From assembly GCF_028748105.1 (NCBI RefSeq), contig NZ_CP118168.1, forward strand, positions 620,001 through 684,000: a stretch of DNA of 64,000 nt, given 5' to 3'. Below the pieces are notes generated by a model. The model worked only from the letters and a program-made list of their open reading frames with translations, ran no database searches and had not been told where the DNA came from. The position numbers and the translations under genes are program-made. Shown piece after piece: positions 1 through 7,546 of this stretch; the first letter of the stretch is position 1, and the number at the start of each line of letters is the position of its first letter. This DNA comes from Entomospira nematocerorum (GTDB lineage Bacteria; Spirochaetota; Spirochaetia; WRBN01).

Positions 1-676
1 TTGGTTTTAAGTAGAGATCTAGCAAGATTTTGGGTGCAAGTACATCGAAGGTCATTCTTGTTGCGATTAAAAAGTTGTGTCGTTTTGATTGTGTCATGGG
101 AATATAAATACCAGTGTCGAAAATGATATTTAATCCTAGCATTGTGCTGCCTGGTTTATCAAGAATAGGGGTTACGGATATATCGTCTGTGTTAAGATAG
201 TAGTTAATGGCTGGCGGAGTGTGTACAGTGAGTCCTACTCCAAATCCAAAATAGAACCACATTAGATGTAACTTAGCTACGAGATCTACATCAAAAGAGT
301 GATGATCGATGAATAATTTTCCAATGGGTTGTTGCTCGTAACTGTTTGTAATAGGATCGAATGACTCTGTAGCAATAATCAGCTTATTACGACGAAATAT
401 TGAAAAATTAAATGCTGTCGTCAAAGAAAACCATTCAACCAGTTGTATATCAATAAAAGCTCCTCCGGTAAAACTGAATCCAAAACTGAAGGTATCTAAT
501 GAGTTAATTCGCATACTATCCAGCACATCCATCCCAAGCCAATGATTATTTAGGGCTGATTCAAAGCCGGCACGTGCTCCAATATTAATCCCAACTTCAT
601 AAGCATATATGGGTTTTATTCCTATGAGGATGACGCCAAAAAAAGATGCAGTAAGTAACCATTGTATTCTCTTCAT
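1..676 (-). CDS. Outer-membrane beta-barrel-like protein, 3' end beyond window
   Basis: The gene is open from an ATG at 676 to the left edge without a stop, so about 225 residues are visible and the C-terminus is missing. The protein starts MKRIQWLL, followed by a hydrophobic signal peptide that probably ends near residue 26 (...PIYA-YEVG). The mature part shows alternating hydrophobic and polar residues rich in aromatics and glycine, such as FSFGFSFTGGAFIDIQ and WFYFGFGVGLTV, which suggests transmembrane beta strands. The Shine-Dalgarno AAGGGG lies 7 bases before the ATG. The likely role is an outer-membrane porin or surface barrel; I cannot name the family. It lies downstream of rpsG but has its own promoter and follows a terminator, so it is probably a separate unit. 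Confidence 0.7.
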   Translation of the reverse strand, partial: MKRIQWLLTASFFGVILIGIKPIYAYEVGINIGARAGFESALNNHWLGMDVLDSMRINSLDTFSFGFSFTGGAFIDIQLVEWFSLTTAFNFSIFRRNKLIIATESFDPITNSYEQQPIGKLFIDHHSFDVDLVAKLHLMWFYFGFGVGLTVHTPPAINYYLNTDDISVTPILDKPGSTMLGLNIIFDTGIYIPMTQSKRHNFLIATRMTFDVLAPKILLDLYLKP

Positions 677-696
677 AAATCTACCCCTTTTTACCC

Positions 697-725
697 ATTA
701 TAGGAGGAGCTGACTTTTTTGTAAA
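697..725 (-). promoter_or_regulatory. Sigma-70-type promoter of the barrel protein gene
   Basis: On the minus strand there is TTTACA (720-725), a 17-base spacer and TATAAT (697-702). The predicted start point is near 690, giving a very short leader that still contains the ribosome binding site of the barrel gene. Confidence 0.65.
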
Positions 726-820
726 GCGAATGTCATCAAAATAACATTATATAATATATAATATTATGATGATTGTTTATATTAAAAATAATGAGAAGAA
801 AGTATGAATAGTATAACATA

Positions 821-861
821 AAAATAAGGAACCTTATACTAATGATAAGGTTCCTTATTTT
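821..861 (-). terminator. Intrinsic terminator of the rpsL-rpsG unit
   Basis: A perfect 17-bp inverted repeat (821-837 with 845-861) encloses a 7-base loop, and the arms end in T/A runs. It starts 23 bases after the rpsG stop codon. The flanking A and T tracts are symmetric, so it could stop transcription from either side. Confidence 0.85.
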
Positions 862-883
862 TGTATAAAACAAAAGCGAATAA

Positions 884-1360
884 TTACCACCACTTATAGT
901 GAGCAAATGCACGGTTAGCTTCAGCCATTTTATGCATATCCTCTTTCTTTTTGAAAGATGCTCCAGTACTATTGTAAGCATCGAGTAATTCGTTGGATAG
1001 TTTTTCCGCCATACTGCGACCATTGCGCTTACGAGCAGCACCAATAATCCAGCGCATAGCCAACGCTTCGCGACGACTTTCTTTAACCTCGATAGGAACT
1101 TGGAATGTAGCACCACCTACTCGACGTGATTTTACTTCAACAAGTGGTTTAACATTATCTAATGCTTTGTTAAAGATTTCAAGAGCCTCTTTTTGCCCCT
1201 TTTCAGCTGCTTTTGCGAGTGCTTCATACATAATACTACGGCAGATATTTTTTTTACCGCTTAGCATCATGCGGCTAATAAAGCGCGTCACCACTTGGCT
1301 GTTATAGATCGGATCTGGTGCAACAGGACGTTCAATTTTCGTATATTTTTTTCTTGGCAT
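884..1360 (-). CDS. rpsG: 30S ribosomal protein S7
   Basis: At 158 residues this is close to the usual 156 for uS7, which nucleates assembly of the 30S head by binding the 3' domain of 16S rRNA. It begins MPRKKYTKIER and carries the family blocks SRMMLSGKKNIC, the central VKSRRVGGATFQVPIEV loop, RWIIGAARKR, and the C-terminal MAEANRAFAHYKWW that contacts the E site. It lies 54 bases after rpsL on the same strand, the conserved str-operon order. Unlike the usual str operon, fusA and tuf do not follow: a strong terminator and then an unrelated surface-protein gene come next. An ATG preceded by GGAG supports this start. Confidence 0.97.
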   Translation of the reverse strand: MPRKKYTKIERPVAPDPIYNSQVVTRFISRMMLSGKKNICRSIMYEALAKAAEKGQKEALEIFNKALDNVKPLVEVKSRRVGGATFQVPIEVKESRREALAMRWIIGAARKRNGRSMAEKLSNELLDAYNSTGASFKKKEDMHKMAEANRAFAHYKWW

Positions 1361-1414
1361 TTTCTATATTAACTCCTTGGTTGGTAATTGAATGAAGTGT
1401 TTAGTAAAAAGAAC

Positions 1415-1789
1415 CTAGGTTTTAGGTTTCTTCGCACCATACTTACTGCGTCCTTGACGACGACCCTCTACACCAAGGGAGTCTTTTGCTCCACGTACGA
1501 TGTGATAACGTACACCAGGAAGGTCTTTTACCAGACCACCACGGATAAGAACGACGTTGTGCTCTTGTAGGTTATGTCCGATACCAGGAATATAAGCCCA
1601 AACTTCCATTTTATTAGATAAACGCACACGAGCTACTTTTCGCTGTGCAGAATTTGGTTTACGTGGTGTTTGAACAATAACACGCACACAAACTCCGCGC
1701 TTTTGAGGACAATTTTGCAAAGCAGGAGACTTTGTCTTGTTAGATTTGCTGTTTCGTCCATGACGAATGAGCTGATTGATTGTAGGCAT
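1415..1789 (-). CDS. rpsL: 30S ribosomal protein S12, natural Arg43
   Basis: This 124-residue uS12 is part of the decoding centre. Family blocks are MPTINQLIR, SPALQNCPQKRGVC, the PNSA loop, IPGIGHNLQEH, VLIRGGLVKDLPGVRYHIVRG and a C-terminal QGRSKYGAKKPKT. In the streptomycin loop the usual TPKKPNSALRK reads TPRKPNSAQRK. Residue 43, normally Lys, is Arg (codon CGT at 1663-1661 read on the minus strand), and Leu49 is Gln. K43R is a well-known streptomycin-resistance substitution in other bacteria. The gene has an AGGAGAGG ribosome binding site and leads the rpsL-rpsG unit. No rpoBC lies upstream; a tRNA gene does. Confidence 0.97.
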   Translation of the reverse strand: MPTINQLIRHGRNSKSNKTKSPALQNCPQKRGVCVRVIVQTPRKPNSAQRKVARVRLSNKMEVWAYIPGIGHNLQEHNVVLIRGGLVKDLPGVRYHIVRGAKDSLGVEGRRQGRSKYGAKKPKT

Positions 1790-2000
1790 TGTATACCTCT
1801 CCTAAAAAAATATGAACATGTTAACAACATGAGCACGTTGACGAGATAAAGAGGCATCAAAGAAGTCAGCTAATATTTGATATTATAAAAATCATTGTAA
1901 CTTTAGATGTCCCTTTTGCATAACAACGGGCACTTAACTTTTCACTCTAGGGGAGTGGATACCTTCCTAATAATAGGCAAGTTAACTGGTATCTATTAAG

Positions 2001-2083
2001 TGCGGCGAGGGGGATTTGAACCCCCACGGCCATACGGCCACTAGCACCTCAAGCTAGCATGTCTACCATTTCATCACCACCGC
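2001..2083 (-). tRNA. tRNA-Leu (anticodon GAG)
   Basis: The minus strand folds as a class II tRNA. The acceptor stem GCGGTGG pairs with CTCGCCGC-side bases, followed by discriminator A at 2001. The anticodon stem CTAGC/GCTAG holds the loop TTGAGGT, giving anticodon GAG (2048-2050). There is a long variable arm TGGCCGTATGGCCG and a T arm GGGGGTTCAAATCCCCC. The 3' CCA is not encoded; CTT follows the discriminator. It decodes CUC and CUU leucine codons. Confidence 0.96.
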
Positions 2084-2418
2084 AAGACAAGATATCTTAA
2101 TTAATAAAATATTTGTCAACTCTCGACTACTATATGCAAAAATTGTTTTTTTGTCAAGACATCTTGAAAAGTGGGTTTTTTGTCGTTTTTAACAACTGTT
2201 TCCATTTAGTTGGATTGTTCTATTTAAGTTATAGCCCTCTTATACGGCTAGAATTTTTTTAGTTAGAACTTGAAAATTGTACGGGCATATTTTCACCCTC
2301 AGGACAATTACTAGATTCAAGATTATTGGCTCAGTATTCATGTAGATTAAGACTTATATGGGAGTGAAGGAATTTGTCAAGATAATACTTTTCTCTTGTA
2401 GGACAAAAGGAGCTGTTT
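2084..2418. other. 335-base gene-free gap between tRNA-Leu and a membrane-protein gene
   Basis: The left part holds the tRNA promoter. At 2232-2250 a 5-bp stem (TAGCC/GGCTA) is followed on the plus strand by a run of seven T, resembling a weak terminator, but no plus-strand gene lies upstream for it to end. I see no open reading frame or RNA fold I can name in the rest. Confidence 0.6.
2129..2157 (-). promoter_or_regulatory. Strong promoter of the tRNA-Leu gene
   Basis: On the minus strand there is TTGACA (2152-2157), exactly 17 bases, then TATAGT (2129-2134), about 46 bases before the tRNA 5' end. An inverted repeat TCAAGA-CA-TCTTGA lies against the -35 box (2154-2167). A second TTGACA at 2114-2119 lacks a good -10. 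Confidence 0.75.
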
Positions 2419-2823
2419 TTGCGAATAAAAGAGAAACCTATGTCGATACTAGTGATTATGGCAAGATCACGCAATCCTGTATTACGGCATTTTTATGTCA
2501 ATCGTACCATACTTAGGCGTATCGTTAATGTGCTCATGCGATTGAGTGGGTTATCTTTATTTTTTTTCCTTATAGGCATGGAGCAACGGTTTACTACAGA
2601 AACACAGTATTTTTTACTAGATACAGCTCGTTATACCGCAAATTTAGCTTTGAGTACTGCACTTGTGATGGTTGTATTACGGATATTATCACGGGGACAG
2701 TACCGGGGACGATCCTATCGAGTTCGACTACTTATAGATATTATATATTTATTATTTATACTCGTTCTTGTTGTGTCTAATAGTCTTTTGCGTGTGTGGC
2801 TTGATGGACGTAGTTTTATATGA
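2419..2823 (+). CDS. Small integral membrane protein of unknown function
   Basis: The protein has 134 residues and I do not recognise its family. It has a basic N-terminus (about residues 1-35, rich in Arg) followed by three hydrophobic helices near residues 40-55, 70-90 and 105-125, with basic loops (RGQYRGRSYRVR) between the last two. It is therefore probably an inner-membrane protein with cytoplasmic positive loops. The TTG at 2419 is chosen because AAGGAG (2407-2412) sits 6 bases ahead of it; the in-frame ATG at 2440 has no such site. It is about 90 bases ahead of map on the same strand and may be co-transcribed with it. Confidence 0.6.
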   Translation: MRIKEKPMSILVIMARSRNPVLRHFYVNRTILRRIVNVLMRLSGLSLFFFLIGMEQRFTTETQYFLLDTARYTANLALSTALVMVVLRILSRGQYRGRSYRVRLLIDIIYLLFILVLVVSNSLLRVWLDGRSFI

Positions 2824-2916
2824 CCGTAAATCTCGATGGAATAACTTGATTTTTGTTGTGATTATATCCGATACTTCAATGTAAGTACGTATAGATAAAT
2901 AGGATGGTGTTTCTAT

Positions 2917-3681
2917 ATGAGTTTGAAGGTAGGGCTCTTAGCAACAAGCGAGCTCTATGAAGAGGGTTTACGTAAGCGAGTTGTGGGGATTACTACCTCT
3001 GCGAGGATTTTAATGCAAATTTTCGATGCGTTAGAGCCATTGATAGCTATCGGCGTTACTCCTATTTACCTAAAGACACAAGCACAAGGTTTGGCGTGTC
3101 GCCTGGGGGCATTTTTAGCGCCAGAGCAGATATCGTTTTGTCGTTTTGGGCAAGTACATCCCTCTCTAACCGAATATTTAGATGAACCCTTAGAACCTGG
3201 GGAAGCCTTTACTATGGATATTTGGTTGCAGCATCAAAGCTATCATGCGGACTTAGCGCGTATTTATACGCTTGCTCCGTATCGTCGTGAACTTCTTTAT
3301 TTAAAACGTGCTGCCTTGAATATTCAAGAAGCTGCAGTTCGATCAGTACGAGCAGGCGATCGACTATTGAATGTGGTACAAGCGGCACAGCAAGCAGCAA
3401 CAAAGGCGGGGGTTCATATTGTTGAAGGTGCATGTGGACATGGAATTGGTCAGCGACTACATGAGCACCCTGAGATTGCATTTTGTTACAATGCGGGGTC
3501 GCCTTTTTCTCGATTTAAGGCTGGAACAATTATTACAATTGAGCCATTAGTATCTCTCAAACCCGTCTCTCTTACTCTTCATGATGATGGGCGTGTAACT
3601 CTTCCCAGAGATATTCCCTTTGCTTATGCTGAGGTGATGGTCTATATTGGCGAGACTCAAACGACAGTGATTGGCCGATAG
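2917..3681 (+). CDS. map: Methionine aminopeptidase, divergent
   Basis: This 254-residue peptidase of family M24 removes the initiator methionine from nascent proteins in the cytoplasm. The five metal ligands of the pita-bread fold are present: Asp101 (FTMDIW), Asp112 (ADLARIYT), His175 (GACGHGIGQRLHEHP), Glu209 (ITIEPLV) and Glu239 (YAEVMVYI). The length is typical of type I enzymes without a zinc-finger extension. The sequence is rather divergent: the usual DVTRTF around the second ligand reads DLARIYT, and the final AQFEHT block reads AYAEVM. A Xaa-Pro-peptidase-like relative cannot be fully excluded, but the size favours MetAP. It is the only map in the window. Confidence 0.82.
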   Translation: MSLKVGLLATSELYEEGLRKRVVGITTSARILMQIFDALEPLIAIGVTPIYLKTQAQGLACRLGAFLAPEQISFCRFGQVHPSLTEYLDEPLEPGEAFTMDIWLQHQSYHADLARIYTLAPYRRELLYLKRAALNIQEAAVRSVRAGDRLLNVVQAAQQAATKAGVHIVEGACGHGIGQRLHEHPEIAFCYNAGSPFSRFKAGTIITIEPLVSLKPVSLTLHDDGRVTLPRDIPFAYAEVMVYIGETQTTVIGR

Positions 3682-3714
3682 AGGATTCATCGAGAGCGTC
3701 CTAATTATCTACTA

Positions 3715-3743
3715 TTGCAATATTAATCATCATTTGGTATAAT
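3715..3743 (+). promoter_or_regulatory. Sigma-70 promoter ahead of rpoZ
   Basis: TTGCAA (3715-3720), a 17-base spacer and TATAAT (3738-3743), with a TTTGG just before the -10. The predicted start lies about 28 bases ahead of the rpoZ ATG and would serve rpoZ-miaA and perhaps flgN. Confidence 0.75.
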
Positions 3744-3776
3744 TAAAAGGATAATTCGGTGTGATGAGGGAGAGCT

Positions 3777-3983
3777 ATGGCTTCTAAAAAATTAAATATT
3801 CCACTAAAAGAGATTGTGAATCATGATGGAAATGTCTATGAGATGACTAATGCAGCCATCAAGAGAGCAGCCCAGTTGACGGTTACAGGTAGTCCAACTG
3901 TGGAAGAGTGTGAAGGAAAATATGTATCAGCAGCGCTAAAAGAGGTCTTGCTAAAGAAAGTTGATTACCGTAACGAATCCTAA
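3777..3983 (+). CDS. rpoZ: RNA polymerase omega subunit
   Basis: At 68 residues this is a typical size for bacterial omega, which clamps the beta-prime C-terminus during polymerase assembly. The diagnostic segment NVYEMTNAAIKRAAQL (residues 19-34) matches the omega core, followed by EECEGKYVSAALKEVLLKKV. It starts at an ATG 3 bases after GGGAGAGC. It overlaps the start of miaA by 23 bases, so the two are probably translated in a coupled way. The family is short and weakly conserved, and the call rests mainly on the TNAAIKRA block. Confidence 0.85.
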   Translation: MASKKLNIPLKEIVNHDGNVYEMTNAAIKRAAQLTVTGSPTVEECEGKYVSAALKEVLLKKVDYRNES

Positions 3984-4902
3984 AATTCCGGTTATTCTTC
4001 TTTTAGGTCCTACCAGCGTAGGAAAGACGAACGCTGTTATCGCACTAAAAAACGCGATTGATGCGGTTATCTATGCTGACGCTTCTGTTGCCTATCGTGA
4101 CTTATCTATTGGCGTGGCTAAACCAAGCGTAGAAGAACGCTGTAATCTGCCCCACTACATGATTGATATCTTGGCAATGCATGAGCAGCTTAATGTCGCA
4201 GACTTTGTCGAACGAAGTGATACCATCATAACGGAGTATAATAAACAAGATGGAACTGTTCTATTGACTGGTGGAACATTGTACTACTTAAGAAATTTTT
4301 TGTATGGTCTTCCTCAAACTCCTCCAGTATCACAAGTATCACGAGATCGTGTGCAACAGATGCTTATTGAGCTTGGTAAAGAGCGGTTATATAAAGAGTT
4401 ACAATCTATAGATCCAGTTAGTGCGGGGCGTATTGCTTGGCAAGATAGTTATCGAGTTAGTCGCGCTTTAGAGGTGTATTTTGACAGTGGCCAGCCGGTC
4501 TCTCAATTTTATTTAGAAAAACAGCAACTACGTAGCAGGTACGATTTTTTGATTATTGAGCTTCAACGATCACGCGAGGAACTCTATCAGAGAATTAATA
4601 GTCGCGTTGATTGTATGTGGAAAGATGGCTTAGTAGAAGAGGTCATGCAGTTACAGAAAAAAGGTCTAACTCCGGAGATGGCGGCGGGGAAAGCGATTGG
4701 GTATAGGGAGTTTTTTGATGGGGATAGTTGTCTTGATACTGTAAAAGAGAAGATTAAGCAAAATACACGTCGTTATGCCAAGCGACAGTTAACTTTTTTG
4801 CGATCTTTACCGGTACATCATCAGATCCATGCGGATGATATGGAGCAACTAGCAATGATCGTGGATCATTTCTTGGTAGAGAGAAAGTCATGTAAGTTGT
4901 AA
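3961..4902 (+). CDS. miaA: tRNA dimethylallyltransferase
   Basis: This 313-residue enzyme transfers a dimethylallyl group to N6 of A37 in tRNAs reading UNN codons. It has the P-loop GPTSVGKT (residues 16-23), the substrate loop ADASVAYRDLSIGVAKPS (usual Asp-Ser-...-Tyr-...-AKP, here with Ala in place of the Ser after Asp), HYMIDIL, LLTGGTLYYLRNFLYGL, and the C-terminal tRNA-binding part with KAIGYREF and QNTRRYAKRQLTFLRSLP. The start is a TTG inside the end of rpoZ; a later start would cut into the first beta strand before the P-loop. No strong ribosome binding site is seen, which fits translational coupling to rpoZ. Confidence 0.93.
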   Translation: MITVTNPKIPVILLLGPTSVGKTNAVIALKNAIDAVIYADASVAYRDLSIGVAKPSVEERCNLPHYMIDILAMHEQLNVADFVERSDTIITEYNKQDGTVLLTGGTLYYLRNFLYGLPQTPPVSQVSRDRVQQMLIELGKERLYKELQSIDPVSAGRIAWQDSYRVSRALEVYFDSGQPVSQFYLEKQQLRSRYDFLIIELQRSREELYQRINSRVDCMWKDGLVEEVMQLQKKGLTPEMAAGKAIGYREFFDGDSCLDTVKEKIKQNTRRYAKRQLTFLRSLPVHHQIHADDMEQLAMIVDHFLVERKSCKL

Positions 4903-4974
4903 AAATCATGCAGGCAATGATAAAGAAAGCTCTAGCAAAGTGACGATAAAAATGGATAGGAGTTGAGGAATCGA

Positions 4975-5481
4975 ATGCAGACTATTGATACAATCATCGC
5001 ATTAAAAGCGACCATAGAGCGAGAGCTAAGTTTAATTAAAGAATTTAATGCAGGATACGATGCACTACGTATGGCCGTCCAAGGGAAAAAGTGGCCTGTT
5101 TTGCAAAACATTTTAAAAGAGTCGACGCGCCTTGCACAAGATGTTTCGCAAGTGGAAGAAAAACGTGATGAATTGTGCCAAGAGCTTTATAGTGCGTATA
5201 ATCTTCCTTCAGAGCGTAGTTTTTTTGAGCTTGTTGCGTTCTTTCCCGAGGATATGCGAGAACGCATGAAGAGTGCATATCTTCAGTTACGAGCAGAAGT
5301 GTATAAAATGAAGTGTCGACTCAAGAGTTTGGAGGCGTATAGCCGCGTGCGAATGCAACTTGTCGACGAGGTAATTAATAAAAATCATGTTGTGCAACAA
5401 AACCAGTCATCTGCCTATAAACGTACGGGGAAACGTGCTTTACAGGATCCTGATTCGTTTTTATTTGATAGCATAAAGTAA
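4975..5481 (+). CDS. flgN: FlgN-like flagellar export chaperone
   Basis: A mostly helical protein of 168 residues located directly ahead of flgK. FlgN is the cytoplasmic chaperone for the hook-junction proteins FlgK and FlgL. The sequence shows the FlgN pattern of an N-terminal helix (TIIALKATIERELSLIKEF), a middle segment LKESTRLAQDVSQVEEKRDEL and a later helix with a short unstructured tail ending DSFLFDSIK. I chose the ATG at 4975 because GAGG (4965-4968) sits at good distance; the in-frame TTG at 4963 follows its site too closely. FlgN is poorly conserved, so gene position carries much of the weight. Confidence 0.75.
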   Translation: MQTIDTIIALKATIERELSLIKEFNAGYDALRMAVQGKKWPVLQNILKESTRLAQDVSQVEEKRDELCQELYSAYNLPSERSFFELVAFFPEDMRERMKSAYLQLRAEVYKMKCRLKSLEAYSRVRMQLVDEVINKNHVVQQNQSSAYKRTGKRALQDPDSFLFDSIK

Positions 5482-5492
5482 TGATTTTTGAT

Positions 5493-5519
5493 TAAGCTAA
5501 TTCCTAAAAGTATCGATAA
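5493..5519 (+). promoter_or_regulatory. Candidate sigma-28 (FliA) promoter of flgK
   Basis: TAAGCTAA (5493-5500), exactly 11 bases, then ATCGATAA (5512-5519). The enterobacterial FliA consensus is TAAAGTTT-N11-GCCGATAA, so spacing and the CGATAA core match. It ends 50 bases before the flgK ATG. Late flagellar genes such as flgK are classical FliA targets. Confidence 0.5.
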
Positions 5520-5569
5520 AGTAAGTAGACTAAGAATATCACTTGGAATAGAGTAAAGAGGGACAGAGA

Positions 5570-7486
5570 ATGCATTCAACATTTATGGGTTTAGAGATGG
5601 GAAAGAGAGGTGTCTTCGCGCATCAAACAGCCATCCATACGACAGGTAATAACCTTGCAAATTTAAATACAGAAGGATATTCTCGTCAGCGTGTACGCAT
5701 AGGTACTGTTGATCCTCTTTATGACCCAGGTCTTGCGCGGGTGCATACGCCTGGACAACTAGGGCAAGGACCTAGTACAGAGCGAATTGAACGTGTCTTT
5801 GATATGCTGCATGAAAATCAGGTTATTTCTACGAGCGATGATCTTGGGTATTGGCAAACGCGTGACTTCTATATCAATAAATTGGAACTTATTTATAATG
5901 AACCCAATGATGTCAGTGTGCGTACTTATATGGATCGTTTTTGGAATAGTTGGCAGGATGTTGCAGAGAATCCAGAAAGTCTTGCTGCACGAACACAGGT
6001 CGTTCATAATGGCAAGGCTTTGAGTGAGTCTATTAATCATAGACATACAGCACTGCAGGAGCAACGTGTTTTACTTAATGATGATATCAAGGTAACGGTG
6101 GCTGAAATCAACCAGAAAACTGAGACCATAGCTAAGTTGAATGTACAAATTGCACGGGTTCAGGCTATGGGCGATGAACCAAATGACTTGATGGATAAGA
6201 GAGACCTTTTGGTTCGTGAGTTAGCACAACTTGTCCCAATCAGTGTTCATCATCAAGATAATGACGAATTTCGTATTAACATTGAAGGACGTGTTTTAGT
6301 TCAAGGAGAATTATCGCATCCTCTATCAGTAGTTGCAAATCCCTCCGATGGAAATCTGGCTCAAGTTCGCTGGGGTGTAGCGGATGCTCCACATCAGCGC
6401 GACTCGTACCATGATTTATATATAGCACAGGGTGGAAAGTTATCAGCCTTGATTGAGTTACGCGATCATGATGTGATGGATGAGATTCGTAAGCTTGATG
6501 CTATGACGGTGCATCTTGTTGATGTCGTCAATGATCTTCATCGCCAAGGTGCCGGTATCAGCGGACTAGGTGGGGTTGACTTTTTTAGGCAAAACGTCTA
6601 CGTAGAAAATTCTACAGGTAGCATCGATACAACTGGCGATGGTAATTTAGATAGTACCTACCTTTTTCGTATAACAGGGGCAAATAGCTTGAATGAACAA
6701 CAACAAGTTGGTCTAAGCGGAGAACTAACACTTTCCGCTAGCAATGGTGCCTTAATAACTGTTAGTTATTCTGCTAATGATACAGTAGGCGATATTATTT
6801 CTCGCATCAACTATTCAGGAGCAGATATTGTCGCTCGGCTTGATGCTCAAGGGAATCTTGCATTGAAGGGATCTTTATCCTCTAATGGAGATACTCCAGA
6901 TTTTGTTATACGACATATAGAGGATTCTGGACAATTTCTTGTGGGTTATGCTGGGCTCTTAAATGCAAGTGGCGCAGAGGGTGCTTTTGATTATCAAAAC
7001 CCTGATGCGGTGAATGCACAACTACGGGTAACACAAGGTGTATCATTTCAAACAACGCCTCTCCAGCGTCCAGCTGCATGGATTGCAGTAAATGAAGCAA
7101 TTGTATCAGATGCAAATCATGTTGCTGCGGCACGACCTCTACTAGGAAGTGGGGAGGTTGCTATTGGTGATAATACGATGGCATTGGCTATTTCTCAAAT
7201 TCGACATGAAAAAGTTATGATCGATCGCCTTACTAGTATGGATGATTTTTTTGCAGATTCTGCAGCATTAATTGGTATTAAAGGATCAGAGGCTCAAGAG
7301 ACACATCAAGCTTTTTCTACAATATATAAAAATCTAGATGATATCCGACAGTCTATTAGCGGAGTGAATGAAGCAGAAGAGTTTATGAATTTAGTGAAAT
7401 TTCAGCATGGATTTGCTGCCAGTGCTCGATTTATTAGTGTTGTGGATCAAATGCTTGATACGATTGTGAATCGACTCAAAGTATAA
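5570..7486 (+). CDS. flgK: Flagellar hook-associated protein 1
   Basis: FlgK forms the first ring of the hook-filament junction, exported through the flagellar channel to, in spirochaetes, periplasmic flagella. The 638 residues fit spirochaetal FlgK. The N-terminal D0 helix carries ANLNTEGYSRQRVR (about residues 30-45, the conserved NxxTxGYSRQ block), followed by DVAENPESLAARTQVV and a large variable middle. The C-terminal D0 helix reads SGVNEAEEFMNLVKFQHGFAASARFISVVDQMLDTIVNRL. The usual partner flgL does not follow; an intrinsic terminator and then glgA do. Upstream are flgN and a FliA-like promoter. AGAGGGA precedes the ATG. Confidence 0.95.
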   Translation: MHSTFMGLEMGKRGVFAHQTAIHTTGNNLANLNTEGYSRQRVRIGTVDPLYDPGLARVHTPGQLGQGPSTERIERVFDMLHENQVISTSDDLGYWQTRDFYINKLELIYNEPNDVSVRTYMDRFWNSWQDVAENPESLAARTQVVHNGKALSESINHRHTALQEQRVLLNDDIKVTVAEINQKTETIAKLNVQIARVQAMGDEPNDLMDKRDLLVRELAQLVPISVHHQDNDEFRINIEGRVLVQGELSHPLSVVANPSDGNLAQVRWGVADAPHQRDSYHDLYIAQGGKLSALIELRDHDVMDEIRKLDAMTVHLVDVVNDLHRQGAGISGLGGVDFFRQNVYVENSTGSIDTTGDGNLDSTYLFRITGANSLNEQQQVGLSGELTLSASNGALITVSYSANDTVGDIISRINYSGADIVARLDAQGNLALKGSLSSNGDTPDFVIRHIEDSGQFLVGYAGLLNASGAEGAFDYQNPDAVNAQLRVTQGVSFQTTPLQRPAAWIAVNEAIVSDANHVAAARPLLGSGEVAIGDNTMALAISQIRHEKVMIDRLTSMDDFFADSAALIGIKGSEAQETHQAFSTIYKNLDDIRQSISGVNEAEEFMNLVKFQHGFAASARFISVVDQMLDTIVNRLKV

Positions 7487-7500
7487 TTTTATATGAAGAG

Positions 7501-7523
7501 AAACCTCCGTGATTCGGGGGTTT
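7501..7523 (+). terminator. Intrinsic terminator after flgK
   Basis: AAACCTCCG (7501-7509) pairs with CGGGGGTTT (7515-7523) across a 5-base loop, with one G-U pair, followed by TTCTT. It begins 14 bases after the flgK stop and separates the flagellar gene from glgA. Confidence 0.75.
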
Positions 7524-7546
7524 TCTTGATTATAAAGGGGGCGCAT

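Noticed and set aside
736..1116. 126-residue minus-strand frame overlapping rpsG
   Set aside because: It is out of frame with rpsG, crosses the terminator and shows no family features.
2232..2260. Terminator with stem TAGCC/GGCTA and seven T
   Set aside because: Only a 5-bp stem and no plus-strand transcript upstream to end.
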